Shown here piece by piece: positions 34,015-43,188 of a DNA stretch of 61,003 nt. Position 1 is the first letter of the stretch. Every line of letters starts with the position of its first letter. The notes beneath the pieces were generated by a model that saw nothing but the letters and a program-made list of their open reading frames with translations, was not told where the DNA came from and searched no databases. Location: contig CAYOUE010000002.1 in the NCBI GenBank assembly GCA_964407075.1, forward strand, positions 1-61,003. The letters run 5' to 3'. Both the position numbers and the translations under genes were made by a program. Source of the DNA: JAHQVI01 sp964407075. Lineage in GTDB: Bacteria > Pseudomonadota > Alphaproteobacteria > Rhizobiales > Rhodomicrobiaceae.

Positions 34015-34627
34015 TTCCTTATCCGTCTTCGCTTGCCCCGTTATCTTCAGCGATGCCCTGTCCTTGTGCTTTTTTTGTCATATTTTTTACGTTAAGTGGT
34101 CAAAATAGAGTGTAAACAACACTGTGAAAGCGCTGGCATTGCAAGCAGTTCAAGAACTCCCGGTTCGGAACCGGCCATCGGGGCGGCGGCGCGTGATTGC
34201 CGGGACATCCATTGCCATGACTGGTCATGGCGCGCCGCGCATTATCCGGCTCTGGACCCGTCAGCCTCAAGCCGCGGCGGCGATGGCGAAGAATTCAACC
34301 TATCGTCATGCTTCCCCGCAGCGCAAAAATGTCTTAAAACCGTGGTCATGCGAATGGCGGCTGCCTTTGAGGCAGTCGGCCTGCTGCGATCGGAAACCGT
34401 CTGCAACGGCATTATTGTTTGCAGGACGTGTCACTCCGGACTCGAAACGGCGATGTATTCATGAATATTAACCTTGGACACGGCATGGCGCCGTGTATCG
34501 GCATTGAAATGCTTTTCCGGCGTATTTTGTTTCATCATCCTTATATTCATCGTAATGACAGATCGCCTTATCCGGATGTATTAGCCGTCGCCAGCACCGC
34601 CAGTGATCGTTTAAGGGGCGTCTTGGA
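34015..34627. other. 613-bp non-coding stretch
   Basis: Between the divergent phosphatase and gap-containing gene. A T/A-rich segment (34070-34115) would fit the phosphatase promoter. A 7-bp stem-loop ACACGGC/GCCGTGT lies at 34478-34496. Overlapping short frames on both strands have no ribosome site or family resemblance. I find no gene here; the length leaves room for a long leader or small RNA. Confidence 0.4.
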
Positions 34628-36733
34628 ATGAACAACGACGAAAAAAGATCTTTCTTGAATCGTGAATTTCCTCCAGGCGGCGAACCCGAAAGCAAAACCG
34701 GAGCGTCAGGTTCCGAGTTGGATTACGGTATGCCGAGCTTCCTGTTTGCGGACGAGGATGCCAGGCCCGCTTCGCCCGGCGGAACCCGGAACGCGCCTGA
34801 CGCCATTGCCGAGGTCGAAGCAAATCTCGACATTCCCATGAACGAAGATACCGGCTGGGACGACGTCGGCGCTGTGAAGCTCTCGCCGGAAGGGTCCGGA
34901 AACGAGGCGGAGCCGTGGGCGAAAAGCGGATCGGCCCCCGTTTCCGAGCATCTCGAACAGGAAGAGCCCAGGCAGGCTGCAACGGTCATGCCGTTTCCGG
35001 GCGCATCCTTCCCGAGGCAGACCGAGCTCGAGCCTTCGGAAATGCTCCGCGGCGCCGAAAGCGTCGATGAGGACACTCTGTTCGAGCCGTCGGCCGATCA
35101 GTTCGCCGGGCCGCTTGCCGATTTCGACAGAACCGGTCCGGACTCCATAGCTGACGCGGTGCAGTCGGCCCTGCAGAATGTCTATGGCGGAGACGGCGCA
35201 GGCGCGGCGGACCCTTCGATCCCTGATTTCGGACAGTTCAGCGTGGCCGAATCCTTGCGCCAGGACGCCGCCGCACAGGCCGCCGCCGAAGGCGCCTATT
35301 GGGAAGACGATGAAGAGGGGTATGAAAAAGAGCGCAGCGCGCAGGCTGCGCCGGCCGCTCCTGAAACCGAAACCGTTCTGGACTACCTTTACAGCAATCG
35401 CCGGGCGGGGCCGGAAAGGTTGCACGAGACCGGCGGACCGTCTCTGAACGATTTATCCGGCTTCGGAGCCGTCGATCCGGACCAGGGCGCGTATTATTCG
35501 CGGCATCAGGACTCTCCGCATTCGCGGAATTTCGACGGCTACGCCGAAGATCCCGACTGGTCTCCGCCTTCTTTCGTCACGAGTTCGTCGTCCACCCCGC
35601 AGCCGGGCCACTATCCGGCTCCGATGACGACGGCGACACCGGAAAGCCTCGCCGTAGGCACGCCGGACAGCAGCCATCTCCTCGGCGCGGCGGGCCTTGG
35701 CCTGATCGGAGGCATCGCGCTTGCCGGCGTGCTCGCGGTGTTCGTATTCAATTCCGTGGTCAGCGAGAGCGATCCCGATACCGTTACGGCGGCCTCGTCG
35801 CAGAAGTTCACCGAACGGCTCGACGGCGGGAACGACGCCAGCGCCGTGATAACGCCGCGGGGCGGAACCGAAACCGCAATACCGGGGCCGAATCTGCCGG
35901 GAAGTCCTTCCGGGCAGCGCTCAGCCGCGATCGCGCCCGATGCCGCCACGCAACCTCCCGCNNNNNNNNNNCCCGCCGCAGCGCCCGTGCTCGAAGCCGC
36001 TCCGGCGGAACCGGACAAGCCGCTCTCGGCATTCGACGTGGCCGGCCGCCCCGGCACCGAGATCAAGCTGAACATACGGCTGTCCGAGTCCGCCGCTCAG
36101 GAAGCCGCGCTCATCAGTCTGAAAGGCCTGCCCGAGAACAGCAAGCTCTCCACCGGCATCGACGTCGGCGCCGGCCAGTGGCTGCTTCCGCCCGCAAGGC
36201 TCGATACGCTTTCCGTGACCACGCCCGATACGACCTCCGGCGGCTTCGATCTGGAAGTGCAGCTCCTCAAGGACGATGCGCAGACGCCGCTTTCGGAGCC
36301 GGTGTCTTTCCGTCTCAATGTCGGCGAAAATGTTCAGCAGACGTTAGCGGATGAGCCTGCAGCTACGCAAATCGCAGCCCTGACCGGCAGCGCCGACCAG
36401 GCATCGCAGCTCGTCGAAGTGGTGGAGACCACGCCTGAAATCGCGACCGATCCGCTCACGCAGTTGCTTATCCGGGACGGCAACAAGCTCATGCGCGAAG
36501 GCGACATTCTCGGCGCCCGGCGTCTTTACGAGCAGGCTGTCGCGAACGGCAATCCGGAAGCGGCTCTGGCGATGGGCCGGTCGTTCGACCCGAGCTATTT
36601 CGAGAAACTTCCGATCCAGACCGGTGCGCCCGATCCTGAGACGGCGTTCCAGTGGTACAAGCAGGCGCTCGACGGCGGCCTTGTCACGGCGCGCGTCAAG
36701 ATCGACGGCCTGAAGCAGTGGCTTCAGCCATAA
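34628..36733 (+). CDS. Large single-span protein with C-terminal Sel1-like repeats (contains sequence gap)
   Basis: About 701 residues as written, with ten unknown bases inside. Residues 1-345 are acidic, low-complexity and probably cytoplasmic, with repeated EDxG/PSxP stretches. A membrane span follows at about 350-375 (GLIGGIALAGVLAVFVFNSV), then a Pro/Ala-rich linker holding the gap, a beta-rich domain (about 470-560) and Sel1/TPR-like repeats at the end (GARRLYEQAVANGNPEAALA, ETAFQWYKQALDGG). The layout resembles alphaproteobacterial envelope or polarity proteins with a Sel1 periplasmic tail, but I do not recognise a named family. Confidence 0.75.
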   Translation: MNNDEKRSFLNREFPPGGEPESKTGASGSELDYGMPSFLFADEDARPASPGGTRNAPDAIAEVEANLDIPMNEDTGWDDVGAVKLSPEGSGNEAEPWAKSGSAPVSEHLEQEEPRQAATVMPFPGASFPRQTELEPSEMLRGAESVDEDTLFEPSADQFAGPLADFDRTGPDSIADAVQSALQNVYGGDGAGAADPSIPDFGQFSVAESLRQDAAAQAAAEGAYWEDDEEGYEKERSAQAAPAAPETETVLDYLYSNRRAGPERLHETGGPSLNDLSGFGAVDPDQGAYYSRHQDSPHSRNFDGYAEDPDWSPPSFVTSSSSTPQPGHYPAPMTTATPESLAVGTPDSSHLLGAAGLGLIGGIALAGVLAVFVFNSVVSESDPDTVTAASSQKFTERLDGGNDASAVITPRGGTETAIPGPNLPGSPSGQRSAAIAPDAATQPPXXXXPAAAPVLEAAPAEPDKPLSAFDVAGRPGTEIKLNIRLSESAAQEAALISLKGLPENSKLSTGIDVGAGQWLLPPARLDTLSVTTPDTTSGGFDLEVQLLKDDAQTPLSEPVSFRLNVGENVQQTLADEPAATQIAALTGSADQASQLVEVVETTPEIATDPLTQLLIRDGNKLMREGDILGARRLYEQAVANGNPEAALAMGRSFDPSYFEKLPIQTGAPDPETAFQWYKQALDGGLVTARVKIDGLKQWLQP
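35962..35971. other. Assembly gap of 10 N
   Basis: Ten unknown bases lie in a Pro/Ala-coding stretch (TQPP before, PAAAP after). If the true gap is 10 bases long, or 10 plus a multiple of 3, the reading frame is intact; both flanks clearly share one frame. A collapsed proline/alanine repeat is the probable cause. Confidence 0.95.
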
Positions 36734-36770
36734 GCCGGCGCTTGTGTTGGCAGGCGCAACAATCCGGACG

Positions 36771-36796
36771 CGGCTCAGGCTCTGCTGAGCCGTTTT
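36771..36796 (+). terminator. Intrinsic terminator
   Basis: CGGCTCAG (36771-36778) pairs perfectly with CTGAGCCG (36785-36792) around a 6-base loop and is followed by TTTT. It lies 38 bases after the stop of the gap-containing gene. The remaining bases to 37025 show nothing else. Confidence 0.6.
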
Positions 36797-37025
36797 CCGG
36801 TTGAGTCCGGCATGTGCGCTCATCCCGGCAAGGACAGGAAGGCTCTGTCGCTCAGCGCCTCGGCGAAAACTCCGATACCGCTTGCGAACTGCGTGTGGAG
36901 TGCGTCAGCTGCGCGCGGCCTGCGCAGCCGCGCAAACCGGCCTGCATGTGCTGCAGCAGGATCGCAGCATATGGACAGGGGAGGTGGAAATGCGCCCCCG
37001 TGAGGAAAAATTCTGAAGGCGTAGC

Positions 37026-37736
37026 ATGTGCGGACGGTTCACGCAGCTCAACGCAAATTTGCCCGGCCTCGATATTTCACCGGCCCAGGACGAGGACGGG
37101 GAGGGCAGGCAGGAGGAACGGGAGCGCCCGCGATATAATGGCGCGCCGTCGCAGGATTTCTGGGTTATCAGGCGGCATCCCGAAACCGGGACGTATCATT
37201 CGGACCGCCTCGTATGGGGACTGATCCCGCATTGGGTGAAGGAGGCTGACGGCGGGCGCAAGCCGATCAATGCGCGTTCGGAAACGGTCACAAGGCTGCC
37301 GAGCTTCCGCAGCGCTTATGCAAAACGCCGCTGTCTTGTCCCTGTCAATAATTTCTTCGAATGGCGGCGGCAGAAGCCGCCGAAGCAGCCCTACGCCATC
37401 GGCATGAGATCAGGTCAGCCCTTCGCGCTGGCCGGCATATGGGAAAACTGGAAAAATCCCGAAACCGGCAACTTTCAGCGCACGTTCTGCCTGCTGACAT
37501 GCCCTGCCAATGCGCTGATCTCGGCGATCCACGACCGGATGCCGGTCATCATTCCGCCTGACGCCTATGAGCGATGGCTGTCGCCGCTCGATCCAGATCC
37601 CGGCGATCTGCTTGCGCCCTATGCGGCCGAAGAGATGGCGATGTGGCCGATCTCGGCGCGCGTCAATTCCCCGCGCAATGACGACGCCGCGCTTCTTGAG
37701 CCGCTGGACGCGGCGCCGAACGGCGAGGGCGATTGA
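37026..37736 (+). CDS. SRAP-family abasic-site protein (YedK/HMCES)
   Basis: A 236-residue SOS-response-associated peptidase-fold protein that crosslinks to abasic sites in single-stranded DNA through its N-terminal cysteine. Met1-Cys2-Gly-Arg-Phe is present, exposing Cys2 after Met removal. Other family residues are in KPINARSETV, RCLVPVNNFFEW and AIHDRMPVIIP (the active-site histidine). It converges on the uracil-DNA glycosylase gene 6 bp away, whose product creates abasic sites. Confidence 0.93.
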   Translation: MCGRFTQLNANLPGLDISPAQDEDGEGRQEERERPRYNGAPSQDFWVIRRHPETGTYHSDRLVWGLIPHWVKEADGGRKPINARSETVTRLPSFRSAYAKRRCLVPVNNFFEWRRQKPPKQPYAIGMRSGQPFALAGIWENWKNPETGNFQRTFCLLTCPANALISAIHDRMPVIIPPDAYERWLSPLDPDPGDLLAPYAAEEMAMWPISARVNSPRNDDAALLEPLDAAPNGEGD

Positions 37737-37742
37737 TCCCGC

Positions 37743-38597
37743 TCAGTTCGCCTCGTCCAGCGCGGCGCGGATCGTCAGCAGGTCGCGCCATGCGAGCCGT
37801 TTGGAGACCGGATTGCGCAGGAGATAGGCCGGGTGCAGCGTGGCCAGCGCGCGGATCGGCTGGCCTGCGTTTTCGACGGACCTCCATTTGCCCCGCAGCT
37901 TCATGATTCCCTGATCCGTCCCGAACATCTGCTTTGCCGCGGCGCCGCCGAGCAGGACGAGGATGTCGGGAGCCACCAGCTCGATCTGGCGCTGCAGAAA
38001 CGGCTGGCACGCCTGGACCTCCTGCGGCGTGGGCGTCCGGTTGCCGGGCGGGCGCCAATAGACGACATTGGTGATATAGGCCTCGTCCGGCCCCAGCCCG
38101 ATGGCGGCGAGCATCCTGTCGAGCAGCTGGCCGGCCCGCCCCACGAAAGGCTGTCCGCTCAGATCCTCGTCACGCCCCGGGGCTTCCCCTATCAGCATCA
38201 GCCGGGCGTCCGGATTGCCGCGCGCGAAGCAGAGATTCTTCGCGGTTTTCCTCAGCGGACAGCCGTGGAAACCGGCAAGCGCACGCTCAAGGGCCGCCAG
38301 ATCGCGAGCCTCGCGCGCCAGCTCTCTTGCAGCCTGAACCGCGGGAGCGTCACGCAACGCTAAAGGCTCCGCAGCCGGAGCGCGCGCCTCGCCGGGCGCT
38401 ATTTGCGGCGCGGACGCCTCGTGCGCCTGCGATCGCGGCGGAGGCGCTGCCTGACGCGCAAGCCGATCGCGCGGGTCGGTTCCGATTGCGCTCCAGTCGA
38501 GCGGCGAGTCGGAAACGGCCTCGTCGACGCCCATCGCCGCGTACCACCGCAGAAGGCCGAGCGCGTTCCGCTCCATATCTTCGCCGCCATCCGCCAT
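37743..38597 (-). CDS. Uracil-DNA glycosylase, family 4-like
   Basis: A 284-residue uracil-DNA glycosylase. The catalytic-water motif is GEAPGRDED, uracil-recognition segments are YITNVVYWRPPGNRTPT and ALATLHPAYLLRNP. Residues of about 30-95 form an Ala/Pro-rich linker preceding the core. Cysteines suited to an iron-sulfur cluster are seen in GCPL, LCFARG and QACQPF; the CxxC pair of the thermophilic enzymes is not complete, as in other alphaproteobacterial members. It removes uracil from deaminated DNA. ATG 38597 follows GGACGGAA. Confidence 0.9.
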   Translation of the reverse strand: MADGGEDMERNALGLLRWYAAMGVDEAVSDSPLDWSAIGTDPRDRLARQAAPPPRSQAHEASAPQIAPGEARAPAAEPLALRDAPAVQAARELAREARDLAALERALAGFHGCPLRKTAKNLCFARGNPDARLMLIGEAPGRDEDLSGQPFVGRAGQLLDRMLAAIGLGPDEAYITNVVYWRPPGNRTPTPQEVQACQPFLQRQIELVAPDILVLLGGAAAKQMFGTDQGIMKLRGKWRSVENAGQPIRALATLHPAYLLRNPVSKRLAWRDLLTIRAALDEAN

Positions 38598-38746
38598 GCG
38601 TTCCGTCCGCCGCGCCGCTCCGTTGCCTGCTAATTGCTTGCGTCATCTTTAGCATAGCATTTAGAACAACGCCAAAACGGCCCATATGAACGAGACGCAG
38701 CGCCAAGACCATTCAGGCTTGCACGCCGCGCAGAAACGAGGGGACG

Positions 38747-40420
38747 ATGACCGATCAGACAGCAGACCTTCCCGAACGCGAAAGCATGGATTTCGACGTG
38801 GTCATCGCCGGCGGCGGACCGGCCGGGCTTGCCGCCGCCATCCGCTTGCGCCAGCTCGCCGCGGAGCATGACCGCGAACTTTCAGTGGTGGTTCTCGAAA
38901 AAGGCTCCGAACCCGGCGCGCATATTCTGTCTGGCGCCGTTATCGACCCCATCGGATTGAATGCGCTCATGCCGGACTGGAAAGAGCAAGGCGCGCCTGT
39001 CGAGCAGACTGTGGAGAGCGACACATTCCGCTACCTCACCTCCCGCGGCGGCTTTCGCTTGCCGAATTTCCTGATGCCGCCACTCATGAGCAATCACGGC
39101 AACTACATCGTGAGTCTCGGCGATCTGACGCGCTGGCTGGCTGAGCAGGCGGAAGCTCTGGGCGCGGAGGTTTATCCCGGTTTTCCGGCCAGCGAGATCC
39201 TGCGCGACGGGAACGGCGCGGTGACGGGCGTGGCGGCCGGGAGAATGGGCGTCGGACGCGACGGCCGGCCCAAGGACAGTTTCGAGCCCGGAATGGAGCT
39301 TCGCGGCAGATACACGCTGATCGCGGAAGGCGCGCATGGCTCGCTGACGAAAAAGCTCATCCCTATGTTCGGGCTTCGCGACGGAGCGGAGCCGCAGAAA
39401 TACGGCATCGGGCTGAAAGAACTCTGGCAGGTCAAGCCCGAGAATCACCAGCCCGGCCTGGTCCAGCATACGATGGGCTGGCCGCTCGACGACCGCACCG
39501 GCGGCGGTTCCTTCATGTATCACTATGGCGACAATCTCGTCTCCATCGGCTTCGTCGTGCATCTCAATTACGAAAATCCCTATCTGTCGCCGTTCGACGA
39601 ATTCCAGCGCTTCAAGACGCACCCGTCCATTGCTCCCATCCTGCGGGGCGGCAAACGGATCGGCTATGGCGCGCGCGCGATCACGGAAGGCGGCTGGCAA
39701 TCCCTGCCGAAACTCGCCTTTCCGGGCGGCGCGCTGCTGGGCTGCGCCGCCGGCATGGTCAACGTGCCGAGGATCAAGGGATCGCATAACGCCATTCTTT
39801 CGGGCATCCTCGCCGCGGAAGCCGCCTTCGAGGCGATCGGACAGGACCGGGCGCACGATGTGCTGACGGAATACGAGACGGCGTTCGCCGGAAGCCCCGT
39901 CGCCGCCGATCTCAGGCGCGTGCGCAATGCCAAACCGCTGTGGTCCCGTTTCGGCACCCGGCTCGGCGTCATGCTGGGCGGCATCGACATGTGGCTGAAC
40001 ACGCTGATGCCTTTCCTGTCCCACACGCTGAAGCACGGCAAGACCGACAGCTCGGCGACGCGGCCCGCCTCGGACTACATCCCGATCGCCTACCCCAAGC
40101 CCGACGGCGAGTTGACCTTCGACCGGCTTTCTTCGGTTTTCCTGTCAGGCACGAATCACGAGGAGGACCAGCCCGTTCATCTGGTCCTCAAGGATCCGGA
40201 CGTGCCGATCCGCATCAATCTTCCCGAATATGCCGAACCGGCCCAGCGCTATTGCCCCGCCGCCGTCTACGAGATCGTCGAGCAGGAGGGAGAAAAGCGC
40301 TTCCAGATCAATGCGCAGAACTGCGTGCACTGCAAGACCTGCGACATCAAGGATCCCTCGCAGAATATCGACTGGGTTCCGCCCGAAGGCGGAGGCGGGC
40401 CGAACTACGCCGGCATGTAG
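38747..40420 (+). CDS. Electron transfer flavoprotein-ubiquinone oxidoreductase
   Basis: A 557-residue membrane-bound flavoprotein that passes electrons from ETF, reduced by acyl-CoA dehydrogenases, to ubiquinone. N-terminal FAD motif VVIAGGGPAGLAAAIRL; ubiquinone and membrane-contact regions in the middle (GGAKIGYGARAI-like segment at GKRIGYGARAITEGG); C-terminal [4Fe-4S] cysteines in RYCPAAVYE and NCVHCKTCDIKDPSQ. It stands alone without etfAB and converges on the carbonic anhydrase gene 15 bp away. It would serve the acyl-CoA pathways suggested elsewhere in the window. Confidence 0.95.
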   Translation: MTDQTADLPERESMDFDVVIAGGGPAGLAAAIRLRQLAAEHDRELSVVVLEKGSEPGAHILSGAVIDPIGLNALMPDWKEQGAPVEQTVESDTFRYLTSRGGFRLPNFLMPPLMSNHGNYIVSLGDLTRWLAEQAEALGAEVYPGFPASEILRDGNGAVTGVAAGRMGVGRDGRPKDSFEPGMELRGRYTLIAEGAHGSLTKKLIPMFGLRDGAEPQKYGIGLKELWQVKPENHQPGLVQHTMGWPLDDRTGGGSFMYHYGDNLVSIGFVVHLNYENPYLSPFDEFQRFKTHPSIAPILRGGKRIGYGARAITEGGWQSLPKLAFPGGALLGCAAGMVNVPRIKGSHNAILSGILAAEAAFEAIGQDRAHDVLTEYETAFAGSPVAADLRRVRNAKPLWSRFGTRLGVMLGGIDMWLNTLMPFLSHTLKHGKTDSSATRPASDYIPIAYPKPDGELTFDRLSSVFLSGTNHEEDQPVHLVLKDPDVPIRINLPEYAEPAQRYCPAAVYEIVEQEGEKRFQINAQNCVHCKTCDIKDPSQNIDWVPPEGGGGPNYAGM

Positions 40421-40435
40421 ATCAGGCCCGGCGAA

Positions 40436-41041
40436 TCAGTTCCGCCGATTGGCTTCGCTCACGTTCAGGTCACGCAGGAGGCCGTTTTCGAGGCTGTAGA
40501 TCCAGCCATGCAGCGTCAGCGGCTGCCCGCGTTCCCTGGCACGGGCGATGATCGGGGAATAGGACAGATTCATGAGCTGGCTGCGCACATTCGTCTCGCA
40601 GAGGAAGTCGATCCTTGCATCCTCGCCCGGCAGCGCTTCGAGTTCGGCCCGGTATCGCCTGCTCAGTTCCTTGACCGGCTCAAGCCAATGGTCGATAAGT
40701 CCCTCGCTTTCGGACTTGTACGCGGCGCGGACGCCGCCGCAACCGAGATGGCCGCATACGATGATATGCTCCACCTTGAGCATGTCGACGGCAAATTGCA
40801 GCACGGACATGCAGTTCAGATCCGCTCCGTAGACCAGATTGGCGACATTCCGGTGAACGAAGACTTCGCCGGGATCAAGTCCCGTGATGACATTGGCAGG
40901 CACGCGGCTGTCGGAACAGCCGATCCACAAGAGTTTCGGGTTCTGCAGCCTCGCGAGGCGTGAAAAATACTCGGGATCCTCATGAACACGCTCAGAGGCC
41001 CAGGCCACATTTCTGTCCAGTATATGTTTCAAATTACTCAA
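40436..41041 (-). CDS. can: Beta-carbonic anhydrase
   Basis: A 201-residue beta-class carbonic anhydrase that interconverts CO2 and bicarbonate. Zinc ligands Cys42, His98 and Cys101 (IGCSDSR and VCGHLGCGG) fall at the same numbers as in E. coli Can, and the Asp44-Arg46 dyad is present. The upstream stretch to 41228 is the promoter region shared with the divergent DUF2865 gene. Confidence 0.95.
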   Translation of the reverse strand: MSNLKHILDRNVAWASERVHEDPEYFSRLARLQNPKLLWIGCSDSRVPANVITGLDPGEVFVHRNVANLVYGADLNCMSVLQFAVDMLKVEHIIVCGHLGCGGVRAAYKSESEGLIDHWLEPVKELSRRYRAELEALPGEDARIDFLCETNVRSQLMNLSYSPIIARARERGQPLTLHGWIYSLENGLLRDLNVSEANRRN

Positions 41042-41228
41042 TTCGTGTCCTCATGATTCTATTTTTGTTATCGGGCGGCATTGTAAGGACCGTAAAGACT
41101 TTTCGAAATCGGTTAAGGACGCAATCCCATTTCCGTCGCTTGCCGTTGCATCATTGACCTGTTCGACGGCTCTGTCCATAGTGTGCGGCGGCCGGTGGAT
41201 CGACGGGTCTGACAGGAGGGCCGGACAG

Positions 41229-42209
41229 ATGATCGGAAATTTCAGATATCGTGCGCTTGCAAGCCTGGCGGCAATGTTGGCACTGCCGGCCCTGACGCTC
41301 GCCGCATCGGCGCAGGATCGCGTCAGCCGGGCCGAACGGTGCGCAACGCTCGAACGCCAGCTCGTCAACGAATGGCAGCGCAGCAACAGCCCGCAGGAAG
41401 CCGTCGCCCGCATCGACCGGGAAATGGTCGAGCTGCGCCGCGCCCGCCGCAAGCTCGAAGTCGAGGCGGACCGGCGCGAATGCTATCAGGAGTTTTTCAT
41501 TTTCGGCCGTTCGCTCAAGCGCACTGAATCCTGCATTGCGCTCGACCGGGACATCGAACGCGCGCGCCGGGACATGACGAGGCTCAGCGAAGAGCGTGAG
41601 GCTCTCACCAATTCCGCGCGGACCCGTATGCGCCGCGCCGATCTCGTCGCCGAACTGGCGCGCAACGGCTGCGGGGAAACCTACGAACGCGAATATGCGG
41701 CGCAGCGGCGCACCAACTCGTTCTTCTCCTTCTGGGAGGACGAGGACAGCGGTTTCGACCGCGGCTACGCCAATACCCCGCCTGAACAGAGTGCGCTGCC
41801 GTTCGCGTCCTACCGCACGATGTGCGTCAGGCTGTGCGACGGTTATTATTTCCCGATCAGTTTTTCCACGCTCGGCAGCCGCTTCGCCGAGGACGAGGCG
41901 AAATGCCAGGACCAGTGCGCCGCTCCGGCTCAGCTTTTCGTCTACCGTAATCCGGGCGAGGATGTGGAGCAGATGGTTTCGCTCGGCGGTATGCCTTATA
42001 ACGACCTGAAAAACGCCTGGCGGCACCGGAAGCAATATGTGAAAGGCTGCTCGTGCAAGCCTTACGAATATTCCGAGGAGCAGATCCTGCAATCCGAGCA
42101 GGAATTGAGCCGGCAGGCGAGCGCTTCGCCCCCGCGCGAACAAACCGGCTTCACGCCGCCGCCCGCGGACGAAGGCGGAGAGGCATCGCCGCCTGACAAC
42201 AGGAATTAG
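41229..42209 (+). CDS. Exported DUF2865 protein
   Basis: A 326-residue protein with a signal peptide (ALASLAAMLALPALTLAASA) and the DUF2865 domain, common in Rhizobiales. The first mature part is a charged coiled-coil-like segment (about residues 35-120). The conserved C-terminal part has YRTMCVRLCDGYYFPISFST, CQDQCAAPAQLFVYRNPGED and a final CSCKPY, with eight or more cysteines that probably form disulfides. Function is unknown; it is probably a periplasmic or envelope protein. ATG 41229 follows AGGAGGG. Confidence 0.88.
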   Translation: MIGNFRYRALASLAAMLALPALTLAASAQDRVSRAERCATLERQLVNEWQRSNSPQEAVARIDREMVELRRARRKLEVEADRRECYQEFFIFGRSLKRTESCIALDRDIERARRDMTRLSEEREALTNSARTRMRRADLVAELARNGCGETYEREYAAQRRTNSFFSFWEDEDSGFDRGYANTPPEQSALPFASYRTMCVRLCDGYYFPISFSTLGSRFAEDEAKCQDQCAAPAQLFVYRNPGEDVEQMVSLGGMPYNDLKNAWRHRKQYVKGCSCKPYEYSEEQILQSEQELSRQASASPPREQTGFTPPPADEGGEASPPDNRN

Positions 42210-42220
42210 TGCGCAGGTAG

Positions 42221-42239
42221 CCGCAGGCCGCGCCTGCGG
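42221..42239. terminator. Bidirectional hairpin between convergent genes
   Basis: CCGCAGG (42221-42227) pairs with CCTGCGG (42233-42239) around CCGCG, between the stops of the DUF2865 gene and the thioesterase gene; TTATT follows on the plus strand. It probably ends transcripts from both sides. Confidence 0.5.
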
Positions 42240-42716
42240 TTATTGCGAGACGCCTTCCCGATCCATGACCGCCATGAGCGTCGCCGTCATCGACGCCACG
42301 AGCCTTCTGCCGTCCTCGCGCAAGGCGTAGGCGCGCGCTTCGCTCACCGTGATCGTGCGGCCGGGCTTGATGACTTCACCGGCGAAATAAAACCGCTCGC
42401 CTTGTGCGGGTGCGAGCAGGTTGGCCTTGAACTCCACGGTCAGGACCGCCGCGGCCGGGTCCATCAGCGAAAAGGCGGCGTAGCCGCAGGCGCTGTCGAG
42501 AACGGTGGCGACGATCCCGGCGTGCAGGAAACCGTGCTGCTGCGTGTAATCCGCATTGAATGGCATCTCAAGCTCGATGCGCCCCGGCGCAAGGCCGGCG
42601 ATGCGCACGTCCAGCATCTGCATGACGCGCTGCCTGGCGAAACTGTTCTCGACCCTGCGCTTGTAGTCCGGATCCCTGGGCTGGAAGCGGGAGCGGGCCG
42701 GATCGTTCTCGTTCAT
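42240..42716 (-). CDS. PaaI-type hotdog-fold thioesterase
   Basis: A 158-residue hotdog protein of the PaaI group that hydrolyses acyl-CoA thioesters. The signature is QQHGFLHAGIVATVLDSACG with the catalytic aspartate. ATG 42716 (MNENDPARSR) is preferred: GGAG lies upstream and it gives the usual length; the frame extends to 42806 without support. It is not in an operon with acyl-CoA genes, so the substrate is open. Confidence 0.87.
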   Translation of the reverse strand: MNENDPARSRFQPRDPDYKRRVENSFARQRVMQMLDVRIAGLAPGRIELEMPFNADYTQQHGFLHAGIVATVLDSACGYAAFSLMDPAAAVLTVEFKANLLAPAQGERFYFAGEVIKPGRTITVSEARAYALREDGRRLVASMTATLMAVMDREGVSQ

Positions 42717-42926
42717 CTCTGTCTCCGCCAGGCGCTCGGCGGCTGTCATGTCAAGCCGGTCTCGCACAATTGTTTTTCCAGATCTCACAGGCTGCCAGGT
42801 CCGCATGATTATGGCAGAATTCGAGGCGAGTCACCATCATCGGCCGGGATGACTTCGGCCTGTGAAGACGGAGCCGGCCTTGAGGTTTGAACTCTTGCGG
42901 ATATGCGCCAACGGAGCGACGGGGCA

Positions 42927-43136
42927 GTGGGAAAGTACCTTATACTGGCGGGATTGACTCTGATCGTGGTCGGCGGGCTTTGGCTGCTGGCCGACAGGCT
43001 CGGCGTCAGTCCCGGACGCCTTCCGGGCGACATCGTGATCGAGCGCGAGAATTTCCGCCTTTACCTGCCGATCGCAACCAGCCTTGTCGTGAGCGTGCTG
43101 CTCTCGCTGATTCTATGGTTCTTCGGCCGCTGGTGA
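42927..43136 (+). CDS. DUF2905 two-span membrane protein
   Basis: A 69-residue protein with two membrane spans (about 4-22, YLILAGLTLIVVGGLWLL, and 46-66, IATSLVVSVLLSLILWFF) around the conserved loop GRLPGDIVIERENFR, the DUF2905 pattern. GTG 42927 gives the family's usual N-terminus (GKYLILAG); ATG 42903 would add eight residues. Function unknown. Confidence 0.8.
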   Translation: MGKYLILAGLTLIVVGGLWLLADRLGVSPGRLPGDIVIERENFRLYLPIATSLVVSVLLSLILWFFGRW

Positions 43137-43188
43137 ACCGCACGCTCGCAAGGCCCGCCGCCGAAACGAACTTCCGGCCGCAAGGAGA

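Noticed and set aside
34124..34471. Overlapping frames of 115-122 codons in the 34.0-34.6 kb non-coding stretch
   Set aside because: No ribosome site, unlike codon pattern, many Cys/Arg runs and no family resemblance.
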